DNA of 64,000 bases, taken from Streptomyces sp. NBC_00461. GTDB taxonomy: Bacteria; Actinomycetota; Actinomycetes; Streptomycetales; Streptomycetaceae. Of this stretch, positions 37,706-46,405 are shown piece after piece. The notes below the pieces were generated by a model. The model saw only the letters and a program-made list of their open reading frames with translations. It was not told the DNA's origin and did no database searches. Both the position numbers and the translations under genes were made by a program. Position 1 is the stretch's first letter, and every line of letters begins with the position of its first letter. Location of the stretch: the NCBI RefSeq assembly GCF_036013935.1, contig NZ_CP107902.1, positions 1,364,001 through 1,428,000 of the forward strand, written 5' to 3'.

Positions 37706-38497
37706 TTAGCGGCAGTTGCAGTTCGCGGTCACCGTGAGCCGCCAGTGCACCTCGCCGGATGCCGTCACCTGGGCCGCGTCGCCGGGGCCCGCCTCGGCGA
37801 GGTCGAAGACTCGGCCGAGCATGGGCTCGACGCCCGTACTCCGATAGGGGCCCGTGGCGGGGAAGCCGCCGAGGTTGCGCCACAGGGCGATCGACAGCGG
37901 TTGCCCGTCGGCTTCGAGGGCGAACGACAGCCGGTCCTCGTCGTCGTGGACGCAGGCACGGGAGGCGTCGACGACCGCGCCGACCGCGGTGCCGTCGTCC
38001 GGGCCGAAGCAGTCCAGGCGCCGTCCCTGTGGGGCAGGCCAACTGCCTTTCACCCAGGGCCCGTTCGCCGACGGGTACAGACGGGTGCCCGCTCCGTCGG
38101 GCAGCTGCACACTCGCCCGCTCGGAGAGGTCGAGCAGTGCGTGCGCGGCCCACACGAACCGGAAACCGGGATCGGCCGTCAGGACGTAGTCGACCCGGGC
38201 ACCGTCCTGGACGGTCCGGGTGAGCGAGAACCGTTCACAGTCCACGCTCTCCGTACCGCCCCCGCTCCCGTCCCCGTCGCTCCTCCAGGCCCGTGACCAG
38301 GCATCGCCGTGGTCCGGCGCGCCGCGGACCGTCGGCACGCACTCCTCCAGCCCGCCCGCGTCCACGAACGCGTCGCCGGGGGACACGTGCTTGCGCCCGA
38401 CCCCCTCCCTTCGCCACAGCCACTCGCGTCCGCCCGCGCGCAGCGAGGTCCAACGGCCACCGTGGGCCGGGTCGGTGACGATGTCCAGGGAGCCCAT
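37706..38497 (-). CDS. Aldose 1-epimerase-like protein
   Basis: The protein is 263 aa. ATG 38497 overlaps the end region of galactonate dehydratase and has GGAG eight bases upstream. The galactose mutarotase-like beta-sandwich is suggested by GGRWTSLRAGGREWLWRRE, GGLEECVPTVRG and LYPSANGPWVKGSWP. Catalytic His/Glu residues are not obviously conserved, so it may be a divergent epimerase. In the pathway it could supply the beta-anomer of galactose to the dehydrogenase. It is one of few candidates near the missing lactonase step, though the fold argues against that. Confidence 0.7.
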   Translation of the reverse strand: MGSLDIVTDPAHGGRWTSLRAGGREWLWRREGVGRKHVSPGDAFVDAGGLEECVPTVRGAPDHGDAWSRAWRSDGDGSGGGTESVDCERFSLTRTVQDGARVDYVLTADPGFRFVWAAHALLDLSERASVQLPDGAGTRLYPSANGPWVKGSWPAPQGRRLDCFGPDDGTAVGAVVDASRACVHDDEDRLSFALEADGQPLSIALWRNLGGFPATGPYRSTGVEPMLGRVFDLAEAGPGDAAQVTASGEVHWRLTVTANCNCR

Positions 38498-38499
38498 CG

Positions 38500-39645
38500 T
38501 CACCACTCCGCGAACGAACCGTCGGCATGCCGCCACACCGGGTTGCGCCAGGCGTGTCCGGTGCGGTCGGCCGCGCGTACGGCGGCCTCGTCGACCGTGA
38601 TGCCGAGGCCGGGGGCGTCACCGCGGGGCGCGTGCCCGTCCACGAACCGGAACGGCTCGGGGTCGACGACGTACGAGAGCAGGTCGGCGCCCTTGTTGTA
38701 GTGGATGCCGCGGCTCTGTTCCTGGATCAGGAAGTTCGGTGTGGCGAAGGCGACTTGGAGGCTGGCCGCCAGCGCGATCGGGCCGAGCGGGCAGTGCGGG
38801 GCGAGCTGGGCGCCGTAGGTCTCGGCGAGCGAGGCGATGCGGTGCACCTCGGAGATGCCGCCGGCGTGCGAGAGGTCGGGCTGGGCCACCGCGACGCCCG
38901 CGGCGAGCACGGGCAGGAACTCGGCGCGCGAGTAGAGGCGTTCGCCGGTGGCGAGCGGCACGGAGGTCGAGGTGACCAGGCCCGGCAGCAGATGGCTCTG
39001 CTCGGGGACGACGGGCTCCTCCACGAACAGCGGGTGCAGCGGCGCGAGTTCGGCGAGGACGCGGCGGGAGCCGGCGGCGGTGAACCGGCCGTGGAAGTCG
39101 ACGGCGACGTCCCGGTCCGGGCCGAGGGCCTCGCGGGCGGCGGCCACACGGGCGACGACGGCGGCGGTCTCGGCGGCGGTGGCGACCGGTGAGGTGGCGC
39201 CGGCGCCGTTCATCTTCACGGCGGTGAAGCCGGCCTCCACCTGGGCGGCGATCTGCTCGGTCAGCTCGGCGGGTTCGTCGCCGCCGACCCAGGCGTAGAC
39301 CCGGACCCGGTCGCGCACCGGACCGCCGAGCAGGGCGTGCACGGGGGCGCCGTAGGTCTTCCCGGCGATGTCCCACAGGGCCTGGTCGAGGCCGGCGACG
39401 GCGCTGGAGAGGATCGGGCCGCCGCGGTAGAAGCCGCCCTTGGTGAGGACCTGCCAGTGGTCCTGGATGCGCAGCGGGTCCTGGCCGACGAGGTACTCGG
39501 CCAGGACGTCGACGGCGGCCCGGACGACCTCGGCGCGCCCCTCGACGACCGGCTCTCCCCAGCCGACCACGCCGTCGTCGGTCTCGACCCGGCAGAACAG
39601 CCAGCGCGGCGGGACCAGGAACGTTTCGATACGGGTGATCTTCAC
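38500..39645 (-). CDS. dgoD: D-galactonate dehydratase
   Basis: The protein is 381 aa, matching E. coli DgoD (382). The GTG start at 39645 overlaps the GntR stop (GTGA). Enolase-superfamily motifs are ALWDIAGKTYGAPVHALLGG, the metal ligands in VDFHGRF and VEEPVVPEQ, then ATGERLYSRAEF, HAGGISEVHRIASLAE and the His-bearing APHCPLGPIALAAS. It dehydrates D-galactonate to 2-keto-3-deoxygalactonate. Gene order with aldolase and kinase supports this over other acid-sugar dehydratases. Confidence 0.92.
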   Translation of the reverse strand: MKITRIETFLVPPRWLFCRVETDDGVVGWGEPVVEGRAEVVRAAVDVLAEYLVGQDPLRIQDHWQVLTKGGFYRGGPILSSAVAGLDQALWDIAGKTYGAPVHALLGGPVRDRVRVYAWVGGDEPAELTEQIAAQVEAGFTAVKMNGAGATSPVATAAETAAVVARVAAAREALGPDRDVAVDFHGRFTAAGSRRVLAELAPLHPLFVEEPVVPEQSHLLPGLVTSTSVPLATGERLYSRAEFLPVLAAGVAVAQPDLSHAGGISEVHRIASLAETYGAQLAPHCPLGPIALAASLQVAFATPNFLIQEQSRGIHYNKGADLLSYVVDPEPFRFVDGHAPRGDAPGLGITVDEAAVRAADRTGHAWRNPVWRHADGSFAEW

Positions 39646-40379
39646 TGGGGGCGGGACCCTTCCGTCTCGTCGGCGGTGCCGATCCGGTCCAGGTCGCGGC
39701 CGGCCTGGTCGAGCAGGGCCCGCATGGCGGCCTCCGCGGCCAGCGGGTCCCGGTCGCGGACGGCGTCCAGGACGGCGCGGTGGGCCGGTATGGGGTCCTC
39801 GCTGTGCGGGGAGCTGTGCACGATGCGGTCGCGGTGGGCGAGACCGGACTCGATCACCATCTCCATGCGTTCGAGGAGTTCGTTGTGGGTGGCGGCGAGC
39901 AGGGCGCGGTGGAAGGCGAGGTCGGCCTCCACGGCGTGGGCCGCGCCCGCGTCCTCCTCCCCCATCGCCGCGATGGCGCCGTCGAGGGCGGCGAGGTCGG
40001 CGTCGGTGCGGCGCTCGGCGGCGAGGCGGACGGCGGCGGGCTCGATGATGGCGCGGACCTCGGCGAGGTTGTGCAGCAGTGCCCGCTCGGCGTCGCTCGT
40101 GCGGCCGCCCTCGAACTGCCAGCGCAGCACGTCGGCGTCGAGCAGGTTCCAGTCGGCGCGGGAGCGGACGAAGGTGCCGCGCTTCTGCCGGGCGTCGACC
40201 ATCCCCTTGGCGGCGAGCACCTTCAGGGACTCCCGCAGGGCGGTGAGGCTCACGTCCAGTTCGCTCTGCAGCGCCACCAGATCGAGCGTGGCCCCCTCGG
40301 GGATGTCACCGCCCAGGATGCGGCGCGCGAGGGCTTCCACGGTCTGGCCGTGCACGCCTCGGCGGGCGTAGGGCGTCAT
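39642..40379 (-). CDS. GntR-family (FadR subgroup) regulator, DgoR-like
   Basis: The protein is 245 aa. The N-terminal winged helix (VEALARRILGGDIPEGATLDLVALQSELDVSLTALRESLKVLAAKGMV) is followed by an all-helical FCD effector domain with the metal-binding EADLAFHRALLAATHNELL and PAHRAVLDAV. FadR-group regulators in galactonate loci (DgoR) respond to galactonate. It is coupled to dgoD by overlap and lies in the middle of the operon rather than at a divergent promoter. Confidence 0.9.
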   Translation of the reverse strand: MTPYARRGVHGQTVEALARRILGGDIPEGATLDLVALQSELDVSLTALRESLKVLAAKGMVDARQKRGTFVRSRADWNLLDADVLRWQFEGGRTSDAERALLHNLAEVRAIIEPAAVRLAAERRTDADLAALDGAIAAMGEEDAGAAHAVEADLAFHRALLAATHNELLERMEMVIESGLAHRDRIVHSSPHSEDPIPAHRAVLDAVRDRDPLAAEAAMRALLDQAGRDLDRIGTADETEGSRPQ

Positions 40380-40422
40380 GTCGTACAGCCTTTCTGCTTC
40401 GTCTGCTGCGCGGTGGGCGCGG

Positions 40423-41196
40423 TCATGCGGAGGCCTTCACGACGCTCCAGCCGCCGTCCACGACGAGACTGGTGCCGGTGACGTAGGAGGCCTCGTCGGC
40501 GGCGAGGAAGGCGATGGCCGCGGCGACCTCCTCGGGGGTGCCGAAGCGGCGTGCGGCCGTCTCGGCGACACTGCGCTCCCGCTCCTCGGGCGGCACCCGG
40601 TCCCAGGCCGCGGTCAGGATCGGCCCCGGTACGACCGCGTTGACGCGGACGTCGGGCCCGTACTCGACGGCGAGCTGCCCGCACAGGGAGAGCAGGGCGC
40701 CTTTGGAGGCGGCGTAGGCAGGATGCCCGGGAATGCCCTTGTGGGCGTGGACGGACGAGGTCAGGACCGCCGTCCCGCGGCGGGCCCGCAGATCGGGCAG
40801 CAGCGCGCGGAATCCGAGGAAGCTGCCGGTCAGGTTCACGTCGAGCTGCCGCTGCCAGGACGGTAGTGACATCTCGTGCGCGGGCGTGACGTCGACCGTG
40901 AAGGCGTTGCTGACGAGGACGTCCACGGGCCCGAAGGCGTGCGCGGCGACGACGACCCGCGCCCAGTCCTCCTCGACCGCGACATCGGCGGCCACGAACC
41001 GGGCCCGGCCACCGTCCTTGCCGATCCGCTCCGCCACGGCCTCGCCCTGCTCCGCGGCGACGTCGGTGAGCACGACGGCGGCTCCCTCCTCGGCGAGGCG
41101 TGCGGCGGTCGCGGCTCCGATGCCGGAGGCCGCTCCGGTGACCACGGCCGTGCGGCCGGTGAAGCGGGCGCCGTGCCGTCGTGCGGGCTGGTCCAT
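40423..41196 (-). CDS. SDR-family dehydrogenase, probable galactose dehydrogenase
   Basis: The protein is 257 aa. ATG 41196 is chosen, with AAGGAG about 12 bases upstream; a GTG seven codons earlier is possible. Short-chain dehydrogenase motifs are TGAASGIGAATAARL, the catalytic Ser in LTSSVHAHKG, YAASKGALLSL and VNAVVPGPILTAAW. Placement between alpha-galactosidase and galactonate dehydratase genes suggests oxidation of galactose to galactonolactone with NAD(P)+. Substrate is inferred. Confidence 0.8.
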   Translation of the reverse strand: MDQPARRHGARFTGRTAVVTGAASGIGAATAARLAEEGAAVVLTDVAAEQGEAVAERIGKDGGRARFVAADVAVEEDWARVVVAAHAFGPVDVLVSNAFTVDVTPAHEMSLPSWQRQLDVNLTGSFLGFRALLPDLRARRGTAVLTSSVHAHKGIPGHPAYAASKGALLSLCGQLAVEYGPDVRVNAVVPGPILTAAWDRVPPEERERSVAETAARRFGTPEEVAAAIAFLAADEASYVTGTSLVVDGGWSVVKASA

Positions 41197-41247
41197 CGTG
41201 GGGTTCGACTCCTTCACGAGAAAGGGCTTGTCCGAAACATAAGGGGA

Positions 41248-43317
41248 TCACTCACGTGTCAGCACGACGAGGTCGGCGTCGTACTCGGCGCTCCAGGTGA
41301 AGGGCAGCCCGTAGTGGAGCAGATGAGCCCCGCTGTACGGCGTCCCGGTCACCGTGTCCCGGTAGCGCGCCGCCGGGTCCAGTCCCCGCAGCCGGAGCCG
41401 GTCGGGGCGGCCGGGCATCAGCGGGGCGCCGTCGAGGCGTCCGGTGCCGAGCGCGGCGACGACCGTGCGCTCGCCGGCGTCGTACTGCACCCCGCAGGTG
41501 CTGTCCTCCGGGGTACCCAGGAGCCGGGCCTCTCCGTGGTGGACGACGTCCCGCACCTCCTTGTACCGGGCGATCCACCGCGCGGCCTCGGCCCGCTGCT
41601 GAGGTGTCCAGGCTCGCAGGTCGGCGCCCACGCCGAGCACCCCGCACATGGCGTTGACGAAGCGGAAGGCGAGACTGCGCGGGCGCGGGTCGAAGACGCC
41701 GGGGGCGTCGCTGACCCAGGAACTCATGACGTGCGGGGCGTGCGCGTGCAGGAAGCCGTACTGGACCCGGAGCCGGTCCAGCGGGGCGGTGTTGTCGCTG
41801 GGCCACACGACGTCGGTGCGGGCGAGGGTCGCATGGTCGGTCCGTCCGCCTCCGCCCGCGCAGCCCTCGACGGTGACGTCGGGGTGGGCGGTGCGCAGGT
41901 GGTCGAGGACGCGCAGGTATCCGGCGACGTGCCCGGCGTCGAGGTCGAGGCGGTCGGCGGGTCCGGCGCCGGGGCGGCCGCGCTCGGTGGGCGGCCGGTT
42001 CATGTCCCACTTGAGGTAGCTGATGTCGTACTCGGTCAGCAGGCGGTCGAGCGTGGTGACGACGAAGTCCTGGACGTCGGTGCGGCCCAGGTCCAGGAGC
42101 AGTTGGTTGCGGACCAGACGGGCGGGGCGGCCGTCGATGCGGTAGACCCACTCGGGGTGCGCGGTGTACAGACGGCTCGTGGGACTGACGGCTTCCGGCT
42201 CGACCCACAGGCCGAAGTCCAGGCCCAACGCCCTTACGTCCTCGACGAATTGACCGAAACCCCGGGGGAAGGCCGCCGGATCCGGGTACCAGTCGCCGAG
42301 GCCTCCGGTGTCGTCGGTCCGCCCGGTGAACCAGCCGTCGTCCACGACGAACAGTTCCGCCCCGATGTCGGCGGCCGACTTCGCCAGTTCCAGTTGCCCG
42401 GCGGCCTCGACATCGAAGCCGGTGGCCTCCCAGGAGTTGTAGAGCACCCTGCGGGGGCGGTGCAGCCGGTCGCCGGCGAGGTGGCGTTCGTAGCGGTGCC
42501 AGACGCGGGAGAGGCCGTCGAGTCCGTCCGGGCTGAAGGCGCAGGCGAGGCGGGGGGTGGTGAGCGTCCGTCCCGGCGCGAGGACGACCGCCCCTTCGTG
42601 CGGGATCCGTCCCGCGCGCACGCGCACCGAGCCGCCCGGTTCGGCCTCCGCGGTGATGTGCCAGTTGCCCGGCCATTCGAGCGCGATGCCGTACGTGGCT
42701 GCCGCCTCGCCGTCCTGCACGGCGAGCCAGGGCGCGTACGCGTGGCCGGGCGCGCCCTGGTGGCTGCCGATGGTGAACGTCCCCCGGTTCAGGTCGAGTC
42801 GAGTGCGCTGGAACTCCTGCGACCACTGCCCGGAGAGATATGTCAGCCGAGCCGCGCCGGTCACCGGGATGTTCACGGCGCCGGAGTCGAACCGCTCAAG
42901 TCGCAGTTCCTCCGTGCCGGTGTGCTCGGTCCAGCGGAGGATCACGTCCGTGCCCGGCACGGTCGCGTAGCAGAGGACCGTACGCAGGCCGAGCACGTCA
43001 TCGGCGAAGGCCAGCCGCAGCGTCCCCTCATCCTCCTCCGCGCCGTCGAACTCCCACCACACGCCCCGCTCCTCGCCCGGACGTGCCGCCACCAGCTCGG
43101 CTCCGGTGAACGGCCGCAGTCCGTACGGCAGGTACTCGGCCGGTGCCGCGTCGGCGGGCGTGATGAAGTGGGTGCGCCTGGACCGGTCGAGGGCGGAGGG
43201 GCCGTGCTCGACACCGGGCGGGCCCCAGGCGTCGAGTTCCGCCCACGGGCCGTCCGGGGACAGGCGCACCGTGTAGCTGGTGTGCCCGGTGCGCAAGGTC
43301 CAGCGCTGGTACGTCAC
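41248..43317 (-). CDS. Alpha-galactosidase, GH36
   Basis: The protein is 689 aa from GTG 43317, which overlaps the permease stop (GTGA). There is no signal peptide, so it is cytoplasmic. An N-terminal beta-sandwich domain is followed by the TIM barrel (YNSWEATGFDVEAAGQLELAKSA, ELFVVDDGWF). The nucleophile is Asp438 in YLKWDMNR and the acid/base is Asp508 in WPSDN. A C-terminal beta domain closes the protein. It hydrolyses imported alpha-galactosides (melibiose or raffinose type) to galactose. Confidence 0.94.
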   Translation of the reverse strand: MTYQRWTLRTGHTSYTVRLSPDGPWAELDAWGPPGVEHGPSALDRSRRTHFITPADAAPAEYLPYGLRPFTGAELVAARPGEERGVWWEFDGAEEDEGTLRLAFADDVLGLRTVLCYATVPGTDVILRWTEHTGTEELRLERFDSGAVNIPVTGAARLTYLSGQWSQEFQRTRLDLNRGTFTIGSHQGAPGHAYAPWLAVQDGEAAATYGIALEWPGNWHITAEAEPGGSVRVRAGRIPHEGAVVLAPGRTLTTPRLACAFSPDGLDGLSRVWHRYERHLAGDRLHRPRRVLYNSWEATGFDVEAAGQLELAKSAADIGAELFVVDDGWFTGRTDDTGGLGDWYPDPAAFPRGFGQFVEDVRALGLDFGLWVEPEAVSPTSRLYTAHPEWVYRIDGRPARLVRNQLLLDLGRTDVQDFVVTTLDRLLTEYDISYLKWDMNRPPTERGRPGAGPADRLDLDAGHVAGYLRVLDHLRTAHPDVTVEGCAGGGGRTDHATLARTDVVWPSDNTAPLDRLRVQYGFLHAHAPHVMSSWVSDAPGVFDPRPRSLAFRFVNAMCGVLGVGADLRAWTPQQRAEAARWIARYKEVRDVVHHGEARLLGTPEDSTCGVQYDAGERTVVAALGTGRLDGAPLMPGRPDRLRLRGLDPAARYRDTVTGTPYSGAHLLHYGLPFTWSAEYDADLVVLTRE

Positions 43318-44162
43318 TTGACCGCTCCCAGGTTGAGGCCGGCCACGAAGTGCCGCTGGAAGCGCAGGAAGACGGCGACCGTGGGCGCGGCGGCGATGAC
43401 GGAACCGGCGGCGATCACGTTCCACATCGACACGTACTGCCCCTGAAGTCCGATGAGAGCGGCCGTGATCGGCATCTTGGTGTCGCTGCGCAGGACGGTG
43501 ATCGCCCAGAGCAGGTCGTTGAAGATCCAGGTGAAGGACAGGGCGCTGAGGGCGGCCAGCGCGGGTCGGGTCAGCGGGAGGATGATCCGCCAGAAGATCT
43601 GCCAGGGTCCGGCGCCGTCGACGACCGCGGCCTGCTGGATCTCGGCCGGGATCCCGCGCATGAAGCCGTGCAGGACGAAGACGTAGAAGCCGACTCCGAA
43701 GCCGATCTGCACGCCGATGAGCGCGGGCAGGGTGTCGTAGACGCCCATCATCTCGCTGAGCTTGGAGACCGGGATGAGCAGGATCTGCGGCGGGAGCAGG
43801 TTGCCGCCGAGCATGAGGAGCAACAGGGCGCGGCGAAAGGGGAGTTCGTAGCGGCTGAGGGAGAACGCCGCCATGGCGGCCAGGGCGAGGGTCACCAGGA
43901 CGCAGGGCACGGTGACGAGCAGGCTGTTGATCAGGGCGCGCTGCTGGCCCCCGTCGACCCAGGCCTGGCGGAAGTTGCCGAGTGTGAAGGAGTGCGGCCA
44001 ACTGCCCAGTCCGTGCGCGGCGATGTCGTCGAAGGAGCGCAGGCTGGTCACCACGACGAGTGCGATGGGCAGCAGCCACAGGACGGCCAGCGCACCGGCG
44101 CCCAGGTGGAATCCGGCGGTCGCGGCCCGCTTGCGCCGCACTGCCGTGGAGTTGGCGGACAT
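43314..44162 (-). CDS. Sugar ABC transporter permease (MalG type)
   Basis: The protein is 282 aa with six membrane segments. The EAA-like loop AAVVDGAGPWQIFWRIILPLTRPALAAL identifies the CUT1 permease family. It starts with ATG 44162, overlapping the stop of the partner permease (TGATG). It forms the channel for the galactoside imported by the binding protein at 45099-46391. The ATPase is not encoded here and is probably the shared MsiK type used by Streptomyces sugar importers. Confidence 0.93.
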   Translation of the reverse strand: MSANSTAVRRKRAATAGFHLGAGALAVLWLLPIALVVVTSLRSFDDIAAHGLGSWPHSFTLGNFRQAWVDGGQQRALINSLLVTVPCVLVTLALAAMAAFSLSRYELPFRRALLLLMLGGNLLPPQILLIPVSKLSEMMGVYDTLPALIGVQIGFGVGFYVFVLHGFMRGIPAEIQQAAVVDGAGPWQIFWRIILPLTRPALAALSALSFTWIFNDLLWAITVLRSDTKMPITAALIGLQGQYVSMWNVIAAGSVIAAAPTVAVFLRFQRHFVAGLNLGAVK

Positions 44163-45097
44163 CAGTCGGCCTCCCGGAAGGCGCGGACGAGGTAGGAGGC
44201 GATGACGCCGAAGGCCAGGACGAAGATGACGACGGCCAGGGCGGAGCCGTAGCCGAGTCGGAGGGACTGGAAGGCGGTGGAGTACATGTACGTGCTCAGC
44301 AGCTCGGACGAGTGGTAGGGGCCGCCGCGGGTCAGTGACCACACGACGTCGAAGGAGCGCAGCGAGTCGATGACGATGACGGACAGAACGACCGCGTTGA
44401 CGCTGCGGAGCTGGGGCAGGGTGACGTGCCGGAAGCGCTGCCAGGCGCCGGCGCCGTCGACCTTGGCGGCCTCGTACAGGGCGGGGTCGATGCCCTTCAG
44501 ACCGGCCAGGTACAGGACCATCACATAGCCGATCTGCCGCCACAGCGCGGGCACGATCACCGCGTACAGGGCGGTGTCCTGGTCGGCGAGCCAGGCGTGG
44601 CGGAGGCTGTCCAGGCCGACCGACGCGAGGAGTTGGTCGAGGACGCCGTCGGGCTGGTAGATCGCCTGCCAGACCAGGGCGGTGGCCACCAGCGAGAAGA
44701 CGACGGGCAGGAACAGGGCGGCCCGGTAGAAGCCGACGCCGCGCCGCTCCTGCTGGAGCAGCAGCGCCGCGGCCAGGCCGAGCAGGGCGGACAGGCCGCC
44801 GAAGAGGACGAGCCACAGCACGGTGTGGACGGCCGCGCTGCGGAAGACGTCGTCGTGGGCCATCTCCCTGAAGTTGTCCAGCCCGATGAACTGGGGCGCC
44901 GAGACGCCGTCCCACTTGGTGAGGGCCAGGTAGAAGCCCTGCAGGGCGGGCCAGAAGACCCACACGGACTCGGCGAGGAGCGGGATCAGGACGAAGGCCA
45001 GGACCAGGGGCGGGGTGCGCCGGGGGCTCCGGGCCCGACCGCCACGGGACGGCGTCGGGACCGGGGGCTTGGGGTGAGGGGCGGTCAGGACGGCCAT
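44162..45097 (-). CDS. Sugar ABC transporter permease (MalF type)
   Basis: The protein is 311 aa. A short basic, Pro-rich cytoplasmic N-terminus is followed by six membrane segments, with the EAA loop YEAAKVDGAGAWQRFRHVTLPQLRSV. It is the CUT1 partner of the MalG-type permease, with which it overlaps. ATG 45097 comes one base after the end of the binding protein gene region, so all three transport genes are co-transcribed. Confidence 0.93.
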   Translation of the reverse strand: MAVLTAPHPKPPVPTPSRGGRARSPRRTPPLVLAFVLIPLLAESVWVFWPALQGFYLALTKWDGVSAPQFIGLDNFREMAHDDVFRSAAVHTVLWLVLFGGLSALLGLAAALLLQQERRGVGFYRAALFLPVVFSLVATALVWQAIYQPDGVLDQLLASVGLDSLRHAWLADQDTALYAVIVPALWRQIGYVMVLYLAGLKGIDPALYEAAKVDGAGAWQRFRHVTLPQLRSVNAVVLSVIVIDSLRSFDVVWSLTRGGPYHSSELLSTYMYSTAFQSLRLGYGSALAVVIFVLAFGVIASYLVRAFREAD

Positions 45098-45098
45098 C

Positions 45099-46391
45099 TC
45101 AGGCGTTCCAGATCTTCTCGGCGTCGCGCTGCCAGTCGGTCAGGATGGAGCCGATCGACTTGGGCTTGGCCAGGAACTTGGTCAGCGCGGTGTCCGCGGT
45201 GGGCTGGAGGGCGTCGCTGGAGTCCCGGTTGAAGAACTGGGTGATCTCGGCGGCCGAGTCGACGTGCGCGCGGCCCTTCTTCACCAGCGCGGTCCCGGCG
45301 TCCTTGGCGTCCGGATTACAGGGCAGCACGGTCCCGGACGAACCCTTGATGTAGGTCTCCTGGGCCTCGGCGGTGGCGAGGTAGCTCATCAGGTCGAGGA
45401 CCTGCTCGCGGCGGCCGGTGCGGGCGCTGGCGAAGTAGCCGTCCACGGGGGCCTCTTCGGCGAGCGGGACCTTGGAGTCGACGATCGGGAAGCGGAAGAA
45501 GTCGATGTCGTCCAGGGCGCTCTTGGGTGCCGCGTCGGCGAAGAAGGTGCCGATGAGCATCATCCCGGTGTGGCCGTTCAACAAGGCAGTCGTGGCGTCC
45601 TGGAAGGGGATGGCGACGCCGTTCGGGTCGAAGTAGGGCAGCACCTCCTGCCAGCGGTCGAAGACCTTGCGCACCTCGGGGTCGTCGAACCTGTGCTTCC
45701 CGGCGAGGAGTTCACGGTGGTACTGGGCGCCGTTGATCCGGATGTCGAGGTAGTCGAACCAGGCCGAGGCCACCCAGGGGGTGTTGCCGCCGGCGCCGAG
45801 CCCGATCGGGGCGACGCCCTTGGACTTGAGCTTGTCGCACAGGTCGAGGAAGTCGTCCCAGCTCTTGGGGAGTTCGCGCACGCCCCACTTGGCGAAGTGG
45901 GACTTCCGGTAGAACATGCCCCACCAGTAGTAGGTGGCGGGTACGAAGACCTTCTTGCCGGCGCTGGAGGTGCACAGGCGGTTCTGCGCCTTGGAGTAGC
46001 GCTTGAGGTCGGGCGAGGAGTTCCACACCTCGTCGAGGTCGAGCAGCAGGTTCTTCCTGGCGTAGGCGTTCGCCACCGAGCCGGGGTACCAGGTGTACAC
46101 GTCCGGCGGGTTGGCCGAGGTCAGATACGTCGGCAGCTGGGTGCGGAAGGTCTCCGCGGCGACCGTGTTGAGGCTCGCGTGCCGGGAGCCCTTCTTGCCG
46201 TACGCCGCGACGATGTCCTCCATCGCGGTCTTCGCCTGCGGGGCGGAGAGGTTGGACTGCAGGGTCACATCGCCCTTGGAGGAGCTCTTGCCGGAGGAGG
46301 TCGAGGTGACACAGCCGCTGAGCAGTGCCGCTGTCCCGGCGGCACCGAGTCCGGCGAGCAGCCGGCGTCGGCTGGGCTGAAGGTTGGCCAT
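45099..46391 (-). CDS. Sugar ABC transporter substrate-binding lipoprotein
   Basis: The protein is 430 aa. SRRRLLAGLGAAGTAALLSGC is a Tat-type signal with lipobox LSGC. The mature protein is a CUT1 extracellular binding protein (family 1), with ANPPDVYTWYPGS and GVAPIGLGAGGNTPWVASAW. It would deliver alpha-galactosides to the MalF/MalG permease pair. AGGAA lies before ATG 46391. Only 14 bases separate it from the GH27 galactosidase stop, so the secreted enzyme and the importer are probably one operon. Confidence 0.93.
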   Translation of the reverse strand: MANLQPSRRRLLAGLGAAGTAALLSGCVTSTSSGKSSSKGDVTLQSNLSAPQAKTAMEDIVAAYGKKGSRHASLNTVAAETFRTQLPTYLTSANPPDVYTWYPGSVANAYARKNLLLDLDEVWNSSPDLKRYSKAQNRLCTSSAGKKVFVPATYYWWGMFYRKSHFAKWGVRELPKSWDDFLDLCDKLKSKGVAPIGLGAGGNTPWVASAWFDYLDIRINGAQYHRELLAGKHRFDDPEVRKVFDRWQEVLPYFDPNGVAIPFQDATTALLNGHTGMMLIGTFFADAAPKSALDDIDFFRFPIVDSKVPLAEEAPVDGYFASARTGRREQVLDLMSYLATAEAQETYIKGSSGTVLPCNPDAKDAGTALVKKGRAHVDSAAEITQFFNRDSSDALQPTADTALTKFLAKPKSIGSILTDWQRDAEKIWNA

Positions 46392-46405
46392 GATTGATTC
46401 CTAAT